Both the position numbers and the translations under genes were made by a program. The notes below the pieces were generated by a model, which was not told the origin of the DNA, made no database searches, and saw only the letters and a list, made by a program, of their open reading frames with translations. A stretch of 64,000 bases of DNA from Campylobacter gastrosuis (GTDB lineage Bacteria; Campylobacterota; Campylobacteria; Campylobacterales; Campylobacteraceae): NCBI RefSeq assembly GCF_030249845.1, contig NZ_JANURM010000005.1, positions 19,510-83,509 on the forward strand. The letters run 5' to 3'. Positions 19,089 to 27,724 of this stretch are shown here, one piece after another. Numbering within the stretch: position 1 is the first letter of the stretch; each line of letters starts with the position of its first letter.

Positions 19089-20606
19089 TTAATTGCCACT
19101 AAAAGTCGCTTTAAAATCTTTAAGTGCCTTATGTAAATTCTCTTCTATCTCTTTATCAAGTGCCTTTTTTGTCCTGATTTGCTCAAAAATTTCAGGATAT
19201 TTAGCCTCAATATAAGGATAAAGCTCAGCTTCAAATTTTGTAACGCTAGTCGTAGCAACATCATCAAGATAGCCTTTTGAACCAGCAAAGATTATTAAAA
19301 CCTGATTTTCAACAGCAAGTGGGCTGTATGGTGGCTGTTTTAACACCTCAACCATCTTCTGACCACGCTCTAATTGCTTTCGTGAGCTCTCATCAAGGTC
19401 GCTTGCAAACTGAGCAAATGCTTGAAGCTCTCTGTATTGTGCTAAGTCAAGTCTTAGATTGCCTGAAACCTGCTTAGTAGCCTTAATTTGCGCGGCACCA
19501 CCAACACGAGATACAGAAAGACCGACGTTAATAGCTGGGCGAATGCCTGAGTTAAACAGGTCGCTTTCAAGAAAAATTTGTCCATCCGTGATTGAAATAA
19601 CGTTCGTTGGGATATAGGCTGAAACGTCGCCTGCTTGTGTTTCAATGATAGGCAGAGCCGTTAAAGAACCAGCACCAAGTGCGTCATTTAGCTTACTAGC
19701 ACGCTCTAAGAGGCGAGAGTGTAGGTAAAAAACATCGCCCGGATACGCCTCACGACCCGGTGGGCGGCGTAAGATTAGCGACATCTCTCTGTATGCAACA
19801 GCGTGTTTTGATAGATCATCATAGATGATTAGTGCGTGGCGTGAGTTATCACGAAAATACTCGCCCATTGTTACGCCAGCATAAGGTGCTAGGTATTGAA
19901 GTGCAGCGGCGTCAGAAGCACCTGCATTTACTACGATTGTATAGTCCATAGCGCCGTATTCTTCAAGCTTTTTAACGACCTGTGCGACTGTTGATTGCTT
20001 TTGACCGATAGCGACATAGATACAAATAACGTCTTGTCCTCTTTGGTTGATTATGGTATCAATCGCAACGGTTGTTTTGCCAGTTTGGCGGTCGCCGATG
20101 ATTAATTCGCGCTGACCACGACCGATTGGCACGAGTGCATCAATAGCTTTAATACCAGTTTGAAGTGGCTCGTGAACTGACTTTCTAGCCATAATACCCT
20201 TTGCTTTTTCTTCAACGAATCTTGTCTCTTTGGCTTCAATCGGACCTTTTGCGTCTATTGGCTCTCCAAGTGCATTTACCACACGTCCAATAAGTGCGTC
20301 GCCTACTGGCACACGAAGTAGCTTTTTAAGGCGTTTTACAGAAGTGCCTTCTCTAATGCTACTAATCTTATCAAGAACAACGATACCAACACTACTTTCT
20401 TCAAGGTTTAAAGCCATACCTTTCTCGCCACCCTCAAACTCAACCATCTCGCCAGCCATAACGTTTTTAAGTCCATAAACATTTGCAACGCCGTCAGCAA
20501 CAGAGATGACCTTGCCAGTCTCTTCAACATCAACACTAAGATTAAAATTCTCAATCCTGTCTTTGATTATCGTGCTAATCTCATCAGCTTTATTTTTTAC
20601 GCTCAC
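19089..20606 (-). CDS. atpA: ATP synthase alpha subunit
   Basis: 505 residues, full length. Walker [16 protein letters not shown] (about 169-183), the signature [20 protein letters not shown] and the non-catalytic nucleotide site are all present. Alpha alternates with beta in the F1 ring. 14 bases before atpH upstream and 10 from atpG downstream. Confidence 0.98.
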   Translation of the reverse strand: MSVKNKADEISTIIKDRIENFNLSVDVEETGKVISVADGVANVYGLKNVMAGEMVEFEGGEKGMALNLEESSVGIVVLDKISSIREGTSVKRLKKLLRVPVGDALIGRVVNALGEPIDAKGPIEAKETRFVEEKAKGIMARKSVHEPLQTGIKAIDALVPIGRGQRELIIGDRQTGKTTVAIDTIINQRGQDVICIYVAIGQKQSTVAQVVKKLEEYGAMDYTIVVNAGASDAAALQYLAPYAGVTMGEYFRDNSRHALIIYDDLSKHAVAYREMSLILRRPPGREAYPGDVFYLHSRLLERASKLNDALGAGSLTALPIIETQAGDVSAYIPTNVISITDGQIFLESDLFNSGIRPAINVGLSVSRVGGAAQIKATKQVSGNLRLDLAQYRELQAFAQFASDLDESSRKQLERGQKMVEVLKQPPYSPLAVENQVLIIFAGSKGYLDDVATTSVTKFEAELYPYIEAKYPEIFEQIRTKKALDKEIEENLHKALKDFKATFSGN

Positions 20607-20619
20607 GCTTTTACTCCTT

Positions 20620-21150
20620 TTAAATTGCTTTTAATATGTATTCGCTCATTTGAGCTTTTAGTCTATCAACAGAAAAACTCACCTCAACGCCTAAATCATT
20701 TAGCTCAACCTTAATGCCGTTGTATTCTTGTTTAACGACTTCAAGTTTGATTTTTGCATTAAATCGCTTTGAAAATTTATCCTCTAATGCCACGACCTCA
20801 TCACTGCTTAAATCGTAACTACCATAAATTTTGCCAAGATAGATGTTTTGCATAGCCGCTCTTTGGCTTTTTAGCTCGTTAAATATCGTTGGCAAAAGCT
20901 CAAAACGCTTGTTTGTAGCAAGTAAATTTATGAAATTTACAAATTTCTGGCTTGGATTTTGTATCAAAGATAGTAAAAAATCCGCCTTTTTTTGAGTGCT
21001 TAACGTAGGCAAAGAGATGATATTTTTAAATTTATCCGAGCCAAATGCAGATGAAATTTGCTCTAAATTTGCTAGAAATTCATCAAGCTGGGTTAAATTT
21101 TTATCGCTTAAAACCGCTTTGACATATTTTTTTGCTACCACTTCTTTCAT
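20620..21150 (-). CDS. atpH: ATP synthase delta subunit
   Basis: 176 residues. N-terminal helical bundle ([15 protein letters not shown]) and the C-terminal signature around [20 protein letters not shown]. Delta joins F1 to the peripheral stalk. Start overlaps the stop of atpF by one base. Confidence 0.95.
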   Translation of the reverse strand: MKEVVAKKYVKAVLSDKNLTQLDEFLANLEQISSAFGSDKFKNIISLPTLSTQKKADFLLSLIQNPSQKFVNFINLLATNKRFELLPTIFNELKSQRAAMQNIYLGKIYGSYDLSSDEVVALEDKFSKRFNAKIKLEVVKQEYNGIKVELNDLGVEVSFSVDRLKAQMSEYILKAI

Positions 21151-21647
21151 CAGCCAACCTTTTTAAGAATAATATTTATCAGCTCTTTTTGATCCACTTT
21201 TAAATTTTTATCATCAAAAATTTCATTTAAAAGCTCAGAAACGACAGCTTTTGTCATCTTTCGCTCCTCAAATTCTTTTTGGTCTTTAAAGCTTTTTTCT
21301 AAATTTAAAATCTCATTTTTCGTGTCTTTTTTGATCTTTTCAGCCAATAAAACAGCCTCTTTTTTTGCCGTCTCAACAAACGAAGCGGCGTTGATTTTAG
21401 CCTCATCTACACGCTTTATTGCGTCATCTTTTTTGTTGTTTGATTCTCTAAGTTTTACGGCGATACTTTCAAGTCTGTTTGCAATGCCAGTAATTCTATT
21501 TAGATACATTTGCTTTAATGGCTTGGCGATAAAATAGAGCAAAATTCCAAAAAACAGCAAGAAGTTAAGCGTTCTCTCAATGATATCGTAGTTTGCTCCG
21601 TCTTGTGCTAGTGCAAAAACTGGCAATAAAAATAGTAAAACTCTCAT
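21150..21647 (-). CDS. atpF: ATP synthase F0 subunit b
   Basis: 165 residues from the ATG at 21647, chosen because AAGGA stands 7 bases before it and the stop of the b' gene is one base before it; the frame is open eight codons further upstream. The N-terminus (MRVLLFLLPVFALAQDG) looks like a signal peptide, then a membrane helix (ERTLNFLLFFGILLYFIAKP) and a long charged helix, the b-subunit layout. Exported-looking N-termini are usual for b in this group. Forms the peripheral stalk with b'. Confidence 0.93.
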   Translation of the reverse strand: MRVLLFLLPVFALAQDGANYDIIERTLNFLLFFGILLYFIAKPLKQMYLNRITGIANRLESIAVKLRESNNKKDDAIKRVDEAKINAASFVETAKKEAVLLAEKIKKDTKNEILNLEKSFKDQKEFEERKMTKAVVSELLNEIFDDKNLKVDQKELINIILKKVG

Positions 21648-21648
21648 C

Positions 21649-22071
21649 TTAAATCCTTGATAATTTGCCATTAAGTGCGGTTTTTAGCTCTGGTAATTTA
21701 ACCAACAAACTAGCTTTTAGCTCATCTTTTTGGGCATTTAGTGCGTTTAAAAACTGCGTATATTCAGCTTCTAATGCCGTTTTTTTGCTAGAAATTTCAT
21801 CAGCTGCGGCATTTTTTGCAGCGTCTATCGCTTCTTGCTTGATTTTATTTGCTTCGCTTCTGGCGTCTGCGATTATACTTTGGATTTGAGCCTCGTAAGC
21901 ACCAAGATCGTTTGCATTTTGGCTCACGCTCTCCTCATCTGCCTTTATAGACGCATTTCTCTCATCTATAAATTTAAGCATTGGTTTGTAAAGTAGCGAG
22001 TTTAAAATGGCGATTAAGCCTAGAAAAACGATAGCTGTTAGGACAACCAGTGGCGGATTTATCTCTAACAT
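21649..22071 (-). CDS. ATP synthase F0 subunit b' (second b-type subunit)
   Basis: 140 residues. One N-terminal membrane helix (PPLVVLTAIVFLGLIAILNS) followed by a long helix rich in Ala, Glu and Lys, as in b' subunits. Epsilonproteobacteria have both b and b'. First gene of the ATP synthase operon here, with a strong RBS (AAGGAGG) and a -10 box at 22097-22102. Genes for subunits a and c are not nearby, as is normal for the group. Confidence 0.92.
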   Translation of the reverse strand: MLEINPPLVVLTAIVFLGLIAILNSLLYKPMLKFIDERNASIKADEESVSQNANDLGAYEAQIQSIIADARSEANKIKQEAIDAAKNAAADEISSKKTALEAEYTQFLNALNAQKDELKASLLVKLPELKTALNGKLSRI

Positions 22072-22096
22072 TAAACCTCCTTAAATTTTTATTAAT

Positions 22097-22102
22097 ATTA
22101 TA
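22097..22102 (-). promoter_or_regulatory. -10 box for the ATP synthase operon
   Basis: Minus strand TATAAT, 25 bases before the b' ATG and just downstream of parB's stop codon region. It would give the ATP synthase genes a transcript separate from fmt-birA-parAB. Confidence 0.55.
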
Positions 22103-22160
22103 TTTGTTTGCGATTTTACAATAAAAGACAAAAAAATAAGTTTAAATTTTTAAAAATTTA

Positions 22161-23012
22161 TCAAAATTTATCCAAAAATGCCCTGATTTGCTCTAAGCTA
22201 TCAAATTCTAAGACTATTTTTCTATCTTTAAGCGTCGTTTTTACGCTGAAATTTTCAAATTTTTTGCTTAATTTTTCAAGCTCATTTTGATACTGCCAAA
22301 CATCTTTTAAAATTTTCTCGCTCTTTTTGCTCTGATTTTTTATCTTTTGGATTAAATTTTCAGTATCTCTGACATTTAATTTTTGTCCGATTATCGTATC
22401 AACGACCAGTTTTTCATCGTTTCTATCAAGTCCTACGATGACCTTTGCGTGACTTTGAGTGAGCTTCTCATCGGCTAAAAGCGCCTTTGTTTCATCGCTA
22501 AGGCTTAAAAGTCGCATTGTGTTCGTGATTTGCGTTCGTGATTTATGAAGGATATTTGCTAACTCTTCTTGCGTGATTTTATACTCATCAATTAACTCTT
22601 TGTATGAATTTGCAAGCTCAATTGGGTTTAAATTCTCACGCTGAATATTCTCAATAAGCGCTAGTTCTCTTAAATTTTTTGAGCCTAAATCAGCCACGAT
22701 AGCCGAAATTTTCGTATATCCTAGCATTTTTGTAGCACGAAGCCGTCTCTCGCCAGCAATTAGCATATAGCCATCGCCCCTTGCAACAACGATAACAGGC
22801 TGAATTAGTCCGTGCCTTTGAATGCTTTGACTAAGCTCCCTTAGGCTCTCTTGGTTAAAATTTTTACGTGGCTGGTATGGGTTTGGCAAGATTTGTGAAA
22901 TTTCAATCTCGCTAACAATGCTGGTGTCAATCTCAAACTCCCTATTATAGGCGTCCTCAACATCATCAAAAATTTCGCCAAGTCCCCTGCCTAAGCTGTT
23001 TTTTTTAGCCAT
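22161..23012 (-). CDS. parB: Chromosome partitioning protein ParB
   Basis: 283 residues. N-terminal ParB/Srx CTP-binding region with ISQILPNPYQPRKNF (about 36-50) and GERRLRA (about 88-94), then a helix-turn-helix that binds parS (EELANILHKSRTQITNTMRL), then a C-terminal dimer domain. It works with ParA in chromosome segregation. Two bases after parA. No perfect parS site was seen in this window. Confidence 0.96.
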   Translation of the reverse strand: MAKKNSLGRGLGEIFDDVEDAYNREFEIDTSIVSEIEISQILPNPYQPRKNFNQESLRELSQSIQRHGLIQPVIVVARGDGYMLIAGERRLRATKMLGYTKISAIVADLGSKNLRELALIENIQRENLNPIELANSYKELIDEYKITQEELANILHKSRTQITNTMRLLSLSDETKALLADEKLTQSHAKVIVGLDRNDEKLVVDTIIGQKLNVRDTENLIQKIKNQSKKSEKILKDVWQYQNELEKLSKKFENFSVKTTLKDRKIVLEFDSLEQIRAFLDKF

Positions 23013-23014
23013 TT

Positions 23015-23797
23015 TTACTCCAATATCGCATAAGCTAATTTTTGATAAGCGACCGAGCCGGGCGATTTTATATCGTATAAAATGATAGGTTTGCCAAAGC
23101 TTGGACTTTCGGCTAGTTTGATATTTCTAGGGATTATGACTATCTCATCATCGCCCTCTTTATCCATAAAAAGCTTCTTTTTAACGTGATTTTTTAGGTC
23201 TTCAAGCGTGCTTTTTGAAAGGTTATTTTGCGAGCTAAACATTGTCGGCAAAAAGCCGCGAATGTTTAATCTAGGGTTTGTTTCACGCTTGACTAATTTT
23301 ATGGTTTGAAGCATCATCGCTAAGCCTTCAAGTGCGTAATACTCGCACTGAACTGGGATTATCACGCTATCGCTTGCATTTAGGGCATTTAGTGTAAGAG
23401 CACCAAGTGCTGGCGGGCTGTCAATGATGATAAAATCATACTCATCTTTTATCTCTTCAAGCTTTGTTTTTAGCGTGAGTTTAAAGTCGCGGTTTTTATC
23501 ATCAAACTCACGCTCAATGCTGACAAGTCCGATGTTTGATGGAGCTAAAAATAGCGTTGGTATGTGAGTTTTTAGCACGATCTCCGATAGGCGTTTTGCA
23601 CCAGTTAGGACGTGGTAGATATTAAATTCGCTGTCGCTTCTGCTAAAACCCATACCAGTCGTTGCGTTTGCTTGTGGGTCAATGTCAATTAGCAAAACAC
23701 GCTTTTCAGCTACCGCAAGCGATGCAGCTAAATTTACAGCCGTTGTCGTTTTACCAACGCCGCCTTTTTGGTTTGCAATAGTTATAACTTCACTCAT
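23015..23797 (-). CDS. parA: Chromosome partitioning ATPase ParA
   Basis: 260 residues. Deviant Walker A KGGVGKTTTAVNLAAS near residue 11 and Walker B-like DFIIIDSPPALG (about 121), the Soj/ParA signature. Overlaps birA upstream by four bases and parB follows by two bases, so the three are translationally close. Confidence 0.97.
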   Translation of the reverse strand: MSEVITIANQKGGVGKTTTAVNLAASLAVAEKRVLLIDIDPQANATTGMGFSRSDSEFNIYHVLTGAKRLSEIVLKTHIPTLFLAPSNIGLVSIEREFDDKNRDFKLTLKTKLEEIKDEYDFIIIDSPPALGALTLNALNASDSVIIPVQCEYYALEGLAMMLQTIKLVKRETNPRLNIRGFLPTMFSSQNNLSKSTLEDLKNHVKKKLFMDKEGDDEIVIIPRNIKLAESPSFGKPIILYDIKSPGSVAYQKLAYAILE

Positions 23798-24429
23798 CTT
23801 AAAGAATACACCTTTTTATTATTTATAAAAATCGCTCCGTCATCGCAGAGCATAGCCTGTGATAAATCCACGCTCAAATCGCCAATGTGCGTAATGAATT
23901 TTTTTGATTTGGCAAATTCTACACTAAACTTGCTAAAAATCTGCTTCCATAAAAATTTTTTATCAAGCTCGGCTAAAAAGCCCCAAACTACGCTGTTTGG
24001 CTCGGTTTTTATATCCAAAATCCCTGCATTTTGGGGCGATGAGTGCAAGTTTAAACCAATGCTACCGATATAAATTTCGCCAATCTTTGTGCTTATCGTC
24101 CCACCGATTTTTAGGTCGTTTATGTAAAAATCATTTGGCCATTTTACCCAGACTTTTGAGCCTAAATTTTCTAAATAATTTTTCATAATCATTGAAAAAT
24201 AGATTGAAATTGAGGCGTCGTTTAAATCATCTGGCAAAAAATTTTTATGCAAACAAAATGATAAAAAAAGGTTACCTTCGCCATTTAGCCAAGTGTTTTG
24301 GCGACTGCCAACACCAGCACTTTGACTTTTTGCACAGATTGCAAAGGGTGGATTTATCACGCCATTTTTGATTGCCTCTATCAAATAAAGGTGCGTTGAA
24401 GCACACTCATCAACAAACTCAACTAGCAT
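23794..24429 (-). CDS. birA: Biotin--[acetyl-CoA carboxylase] ligase
   Basis: 211 residues. The catalytic domain is visible: KSQSAGVGSRQNTW (biotin-binding GRGR-like loop, here GVGSRQ), VKWPNDFYINDLKIGGTIST and IGLNLHS. It lacks the N-terminal DNA-binding domain found in E. coli BirA, so it should be a ligase only and not a repressor. It attaches biotin to the carboxylase carrier protein. A biotin synthase gene is present at 61790-62629. Confidence 0.93.
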   Translation of the reverse strand: MLVEFVDECASTHLYLIEAIKNGVINPPFAICAKSQSAGVGSRQNTWLNGEGNLFLSFCLHKNFLPDDLNDASISIYFSMIMKNYLENLGSKVWVKWPNDFYINDLKIGGTISTKIGEIYIGSIGLNLHSSPQNAGILDIKTEPNSVVWGFLAELDKKFLWKQIFSKFSVEFAKSKKFITHIGDLSVDLSQAMLCDDGAIFINNKKVYSLR

Positions 24430-25328
24430 AGTTTGTCGCCTATTTTTAGCCGTTTGCCGTTTATAAATTCGCTTGCATTTACTGGCTTTTTACCCGGTTC
24501 TTGAAGGATGAAAATTTTAAGAGAGCCATTAAGCGTTGCAACCTGAAAATTATCCTTTTCTATCTTTAAAATTTCGCCAATTTCGCCACTCAAATCGCCC
24601 ATTTTTAAGCTTAAAATTTTAAGCCCACTGGCTAAAAAAATGCCCGGCCAAGGCGTAAATGCCCTAAATTTATTGTAAATTTCAGCCGAACTTTGACTAA
24701 AATCAAACAACCCCATCTCCTTTTTTATCTTTTTACAAATCGTGGCTTTTGTGCTATCTTGCTTTACTGGCGTGATTTTATTGAAATTTTTAAGCGTGCT
24801 AACGGCTAAAACGCCTGCCATTTTGGCTAGCTCATCAAAAAGCTCACCAGCCGTTTTATCCGCTAAATTTGTGCGTGAAATCTCTAAAATATCGCCAGTA
24901 TCAAGCCCAACATCCATTAGCATTGTAGTTACACCACTCTCGCTCTCTCCCTCTAAAATCGCACTTTGAATGGGACTTGCACCGCGAAATTTTGGCAAGA
25001 TTGAGGCGTGAAGATTTATGCAAGGTGCTATGTCTAAAACCTCTTTTGGCAGGATTTGCCCATAGGCTGCAACCACGATAAAATCGGGCTTGTAAGAGCG
25101 AATTTGCTCGTGCGTGGTGCTATCTTTTAGATTTTTTGGCTGAAAAATCGGCACATTTGGGTGGTTTTTAAGCAAAAATTCCTTAACGCTTGGTGGTGTT
25201 AAAACCTGCTTTCTGCCGACTGGTTTATCAGGTTGAGTAAAAACGGCTAAAACATTAATATTATTACGCAAAATTTCGCTTAAAATTTCAGTGGCATAAT
25301 CTGGTGTGCCCATAAAAATTATATTCAT
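24423..25328 (-). CDS. fmt: Methionyl-tRNA formyltransferase
   Basis: 301 residues. N-terminal formyltransferase domain with FMGTPDYATEIL at the start, the 10-formyl-THF site INLHASILPKFRGASPIQSA (about 104-123), and a C-terminal OB-like domain. Formylates initiator Met-tRNA. Overlaps birA by seven bases. Confidence 0.97.
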   Translation of the reverse strand: MNIIFMGTPDYATEILSEILRNNINVLAVFTQPDKPVGRKQVLTPPSVKEFLLKNHPNVPIFQPKNLKDSTTHEQIRSYKPDFIVVAAYGQILPKEVLDIAPCINLHASILPKFRGASPIQSAILEGESESGVTTMLMDVGLDTGDILEISRTNLADKTAGELFDELAKMAGVLAVSTLKNFNKITPVKQDSTKATICKKIKKEMGLFDFSQSSAEIYNKFRAFTPWPGIFLASGLKILSLKMGDLSGEIGEILKIEKDNFQVATLNGSLKIFILQEPGKKPVNASEFINGKRLKIGDKLC

Positions 25329-25337
25329 CTCTCCCCC

Positions 25338-26393
25338 TTAAATTTGACTGATTTTTGCCATATTTTTGCCGTGATTTTTGCAAAAATAGAGATTTTTATC
25401 GGCTAAATTTAGGGCGATGTCAAACTGCTCAATGCTGTCTAAAATCCTGCTACCAAAAACACCACCAACGCTCACGCTCACGCTTAATCCGCTAACATCG
25501 TGCCTGATTTGCCTTACAGAATTTTTTAGCTCATCTGCAATCAAACTTAAATCGTCAAAACTCTCATCAACAAAAAGTAGCACAAACTCCTCGCCACCCC
25601 AGCGAGCCACCAGCGATGATGAGATATTAGAAAAACAGCCAACAACCTGCGTTAAAACCATATCGCCAGTGTCGTGCCCAAAATTATCATTTATAGCCTT
25701 AAAATCATCAATGTCAATGATTAAAACGCCGATATTTTCGTGGTTTTTCTCCAAAAATTTCTCGCCTACAATCCTATAAAATGACTGCCTGTTAAGCACA
25801 CCAGTTAGGGCGTCATAGTCGGCGATTTTTTGATAAAAGTCCTTTTGTGTGTCAATTTTTAAAATGTCATTAAAATACTGGACGCTAAAAAACTGCTGAT
25901 AAATCGCAATCCCACCAACGGTGATTAATAAATTTGCAAACAACATCTCATCTTTTAGGCTAACGATATGCTCAGGCAAATCATAAAGGCTAAATCCAAG
26001 CATCTTCGTAAAATAAAAAAGAGCCAAAAATGAAACAGCCGAGATGATAAAAAATAGATACGACCTGAATGTGGATTTTTTAATATCTAAGAACATAACG
26101 CAAACCACGCCAAGCAGGTAAAGCTCGTATCCATAGCCAAATCCGTAGCTAATTGTCGTAAAAATTGACCCAGCGATGATTTGTATCCTAAGCAGGATAT
26201 TTGCAAGACTTGCAAGATCTTTTATGACAAAAATTAGGGTTGCTAAAAACGACACAACTGCCGTGATTTTAAAGACTAAGAGTGCAAACATATCTTGCTT
26301 GTAAGCCAAAAATCCGCCGTAGCCAGACACTGCCATACAGATGATGACAAATGATATGGCTAGTTTGCCCTCGGTTGAGATTTGATTAAACAT
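25338..26393 (-). CDS. Membrane GGDEF protein, no visible I-site
   Basis: 351 residues. About five or six membrane helices in residues 10-180, then a GGDEF diguanylate cyclase domain: YDALTGVLNRQSFY at its start and the active-site motif RWGGEEF (about 266-272). The residues before it are SSSLVA rather than RxxD, so the inhibitory c-di-GMP site appears to be missing. Predicted to make c-di-GMP, which controls motility and attachment. Overlaps the upstream GGDEF gene by eight bases. Sensor signal unknown. Confidence 0.88.
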   Translation of the reverse strand: MFNQISTEGKLAISFVIICMAVSGYGGFLAYKQDMFALLVFKITAVVSFLATLIFVIKDLASLANILLRIQIIAGSIFTTISYGFGYGYELYLLGVVCVMFLDIKKSTFRSYLFFIISAVSFLALFYFTKMLGFSLYDLPEHIVSLKDEMLFANLLITVGGIAIYQQFFSVQYFNDILKIDTQKDFYQKIADYDALTGVLNRQSFYRIVGEKFLEKNHENIGVLIIDIDDFKAINDNFGHDTGDMVLTQVVGCFSNISSSLVARWGGEEFVLLFVDESFDDLSLIADELKNSVRQIRHDVSGLSVSVSVGGVFGSRILDSIEQFDIALNLADKNLYFCKNHGKNMAKISQI

Positions 26394-27504
26394 TCTCTAT
26401 CGCCTTAAACACGACTTGATTTCTGCCGCCACTCTTGCCTTCATAAAGTAAAATATCGGCTTGTTTGATGAGTGGATTTATTATATTTGGGCTAAATTTA
26501 TCACAATAAACCACGCCAAAGGTAAGCGAAATTTTAATGCCAAGACCACTGAAATTTAGGCTCTCATCTCTAATCATCTGCCTAGTTTTCTCAACCCTAT
26601 CTCGTAGCTCGTCTTTGTTTAAATTCTCGCAAAAAATCAAAAATTCCTCTCCACCCCAACGAGCAATCAAATCATCTTTTCTAAAATTTTTGGTTAAAAT
26701 TTTTGCGACAAATTTAATCGTTTCATCGCCCACAGCGTGTCCATAAGTGTCATTTACGCTTTTAAAATAATCAATATCACAAAGGATAACACAAATCCTA
26801 TTTGATGAAATTTTAAGCGAAATTTCATCGCTCATCGCCCTTCGGTTTAAAAGTCCAGTTAAAAAATCCATCCTTGAAATTTGCCTAGTTAGCTCTTTGT
26901 CTTGCTCTTTTTGCTCAAACGACCTTCTTATCGTGTCGTGATAAAATATCAAAAAAACAAGGGCTGAGAGCAAAACGGCAATAGAGCTATTTAAGAAGTG
27001 AGTATCGTAAAATTCATCAAGTGCGACATTTTTTTCGCCCTTATAAACCACTAGCATAAAGTAAAAAAATACGCCGACAAAAACAAACTGAACGACAGAT
27101 AAAATTTGCGATAATCTTTTGTGTTTCATACTAATAAAATAGTTAATTAGCAAGATAAGCACGACATAAAGCCCATTGCCAGTCTCCCAGCGATAAACGC
27201 TCACAAAAACAATCATCGTAATTAGTAAATGCAAATAAAACCAAATAATCATAATTTGCGTGTAATGCTTGGTGTGATAAAAGCCTAAAATAAGAAAATA
27301 AATAATACCAATCGCAAAGGCATCATACCAAACAGCCCACATCTCACCAGCCTTGATGTAGTAATACGGATACTGCAAAATCGCAATAGATGTCAAAATG
27401 CCAATAAGTGTCAGCACATCTTTTAGGGTTATGGTCTTATAATCCTTACAAACCCTAGCGATATCCTTTAAAAAGCTCTTGAAATTTAAAACTACAACAG
27501 GCAA
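26386..27504 (-). CDS. Membrane GGDEF protein with I-site
   Basis: 372 residues; TTG start with a weak RBS, so the true N-terminus is uncertain. Six or so membrane helices (about 35-205), then a GGDEF domain beginning MDFLTGLLNRRAMSDE. The active site is RWGGEEF preceded by RKDD five residues earlier, a proper RxxD product-inhibition site. Predicted diguanylate cyclase. First gene of the minus-strand run that continues through the second GGDEF gene towards fmt. Confidence 0.87.
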   Translation of the reverse strand: MPVVVLNFKSFLKDIARVCKDYKTITLKDVLTLIGILTSIAILQYPYYYIKAGEMWAVWYDAFAIGIIYFLILGFYHTKHYTQIMIIWFYLHLLITMIVFVSVYRWETGNGLYVVLILLINYFISMKHKRLSQILSVVQFVFVGVFFYFMLVVYKGEKNVALDEFYDTHFLNSSIAVLLSALVFLIFYHDTIRRSFEQKEQDKELTRQISRMDFLTGLLNRRAMSDEISLKISSNRICVILCDIDYFKSVNDTYGHAVGDETIKFVAKILTKNFRKDDLIARWGGEEFLIFCENLNKDELRDRVEKTRQMIRDESLNFSGLGIKISLTFGVVYCDKFSPNIINPLIKQADILLYEGKSGGRNQVVFKAIENV

Positions 27505-27658
27505 TTTTACTCTTTTTACTTAAAATTAAAATCTTGCATTCTATCCAAAATAAGCTTAATCAATCTATTTTTTATTGTAAATATTTTGTTTATTTTTTGT
27601 AAATTTAAATACAAAATAACAATATAATAACAATTAAATTTTAATTTTTTATTAATTT

Positions 27659-27692
27659 TTAAGCTTATTTTCAATGGGGGGGGGTATAATAC
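27659..27692 (+). promoter_or_regulatory. Phase-variable promoter: G9 tract in the -35/-10 spacer of the autotransporter gene
   Basis: The run of nine G at 27676-27684 directly abuts a perfect TATAAT (27685-27690). AAGCTT (27661-27666) lies 18 bases before the -10 with the G tract filling the second half of the spacer. A near-copy of the whole block (TTAAGCTTA, TTT, AAT, G9, TATAATAC) stands before the outer-membrane protein gene at 42838-43410, there with a 17-base spacer. Length changes in G would alter the spacer and so transcription. An ATG at 27674 reads through the tract in frame with the gene but has no RBS. Confidence 0.75.
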
Positions 27693-27724
27693 TATCTTTG
27701 AAAAAACAAAAACAAGGAGATATT

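Noticed and set aside
27674..27724. Autotransporter start at the ATG before the G tract
   Set aside because: No RBS; the later ATG has AAGGAG and begins a signal peptide. The in-frame reading through G9 is probably chance.
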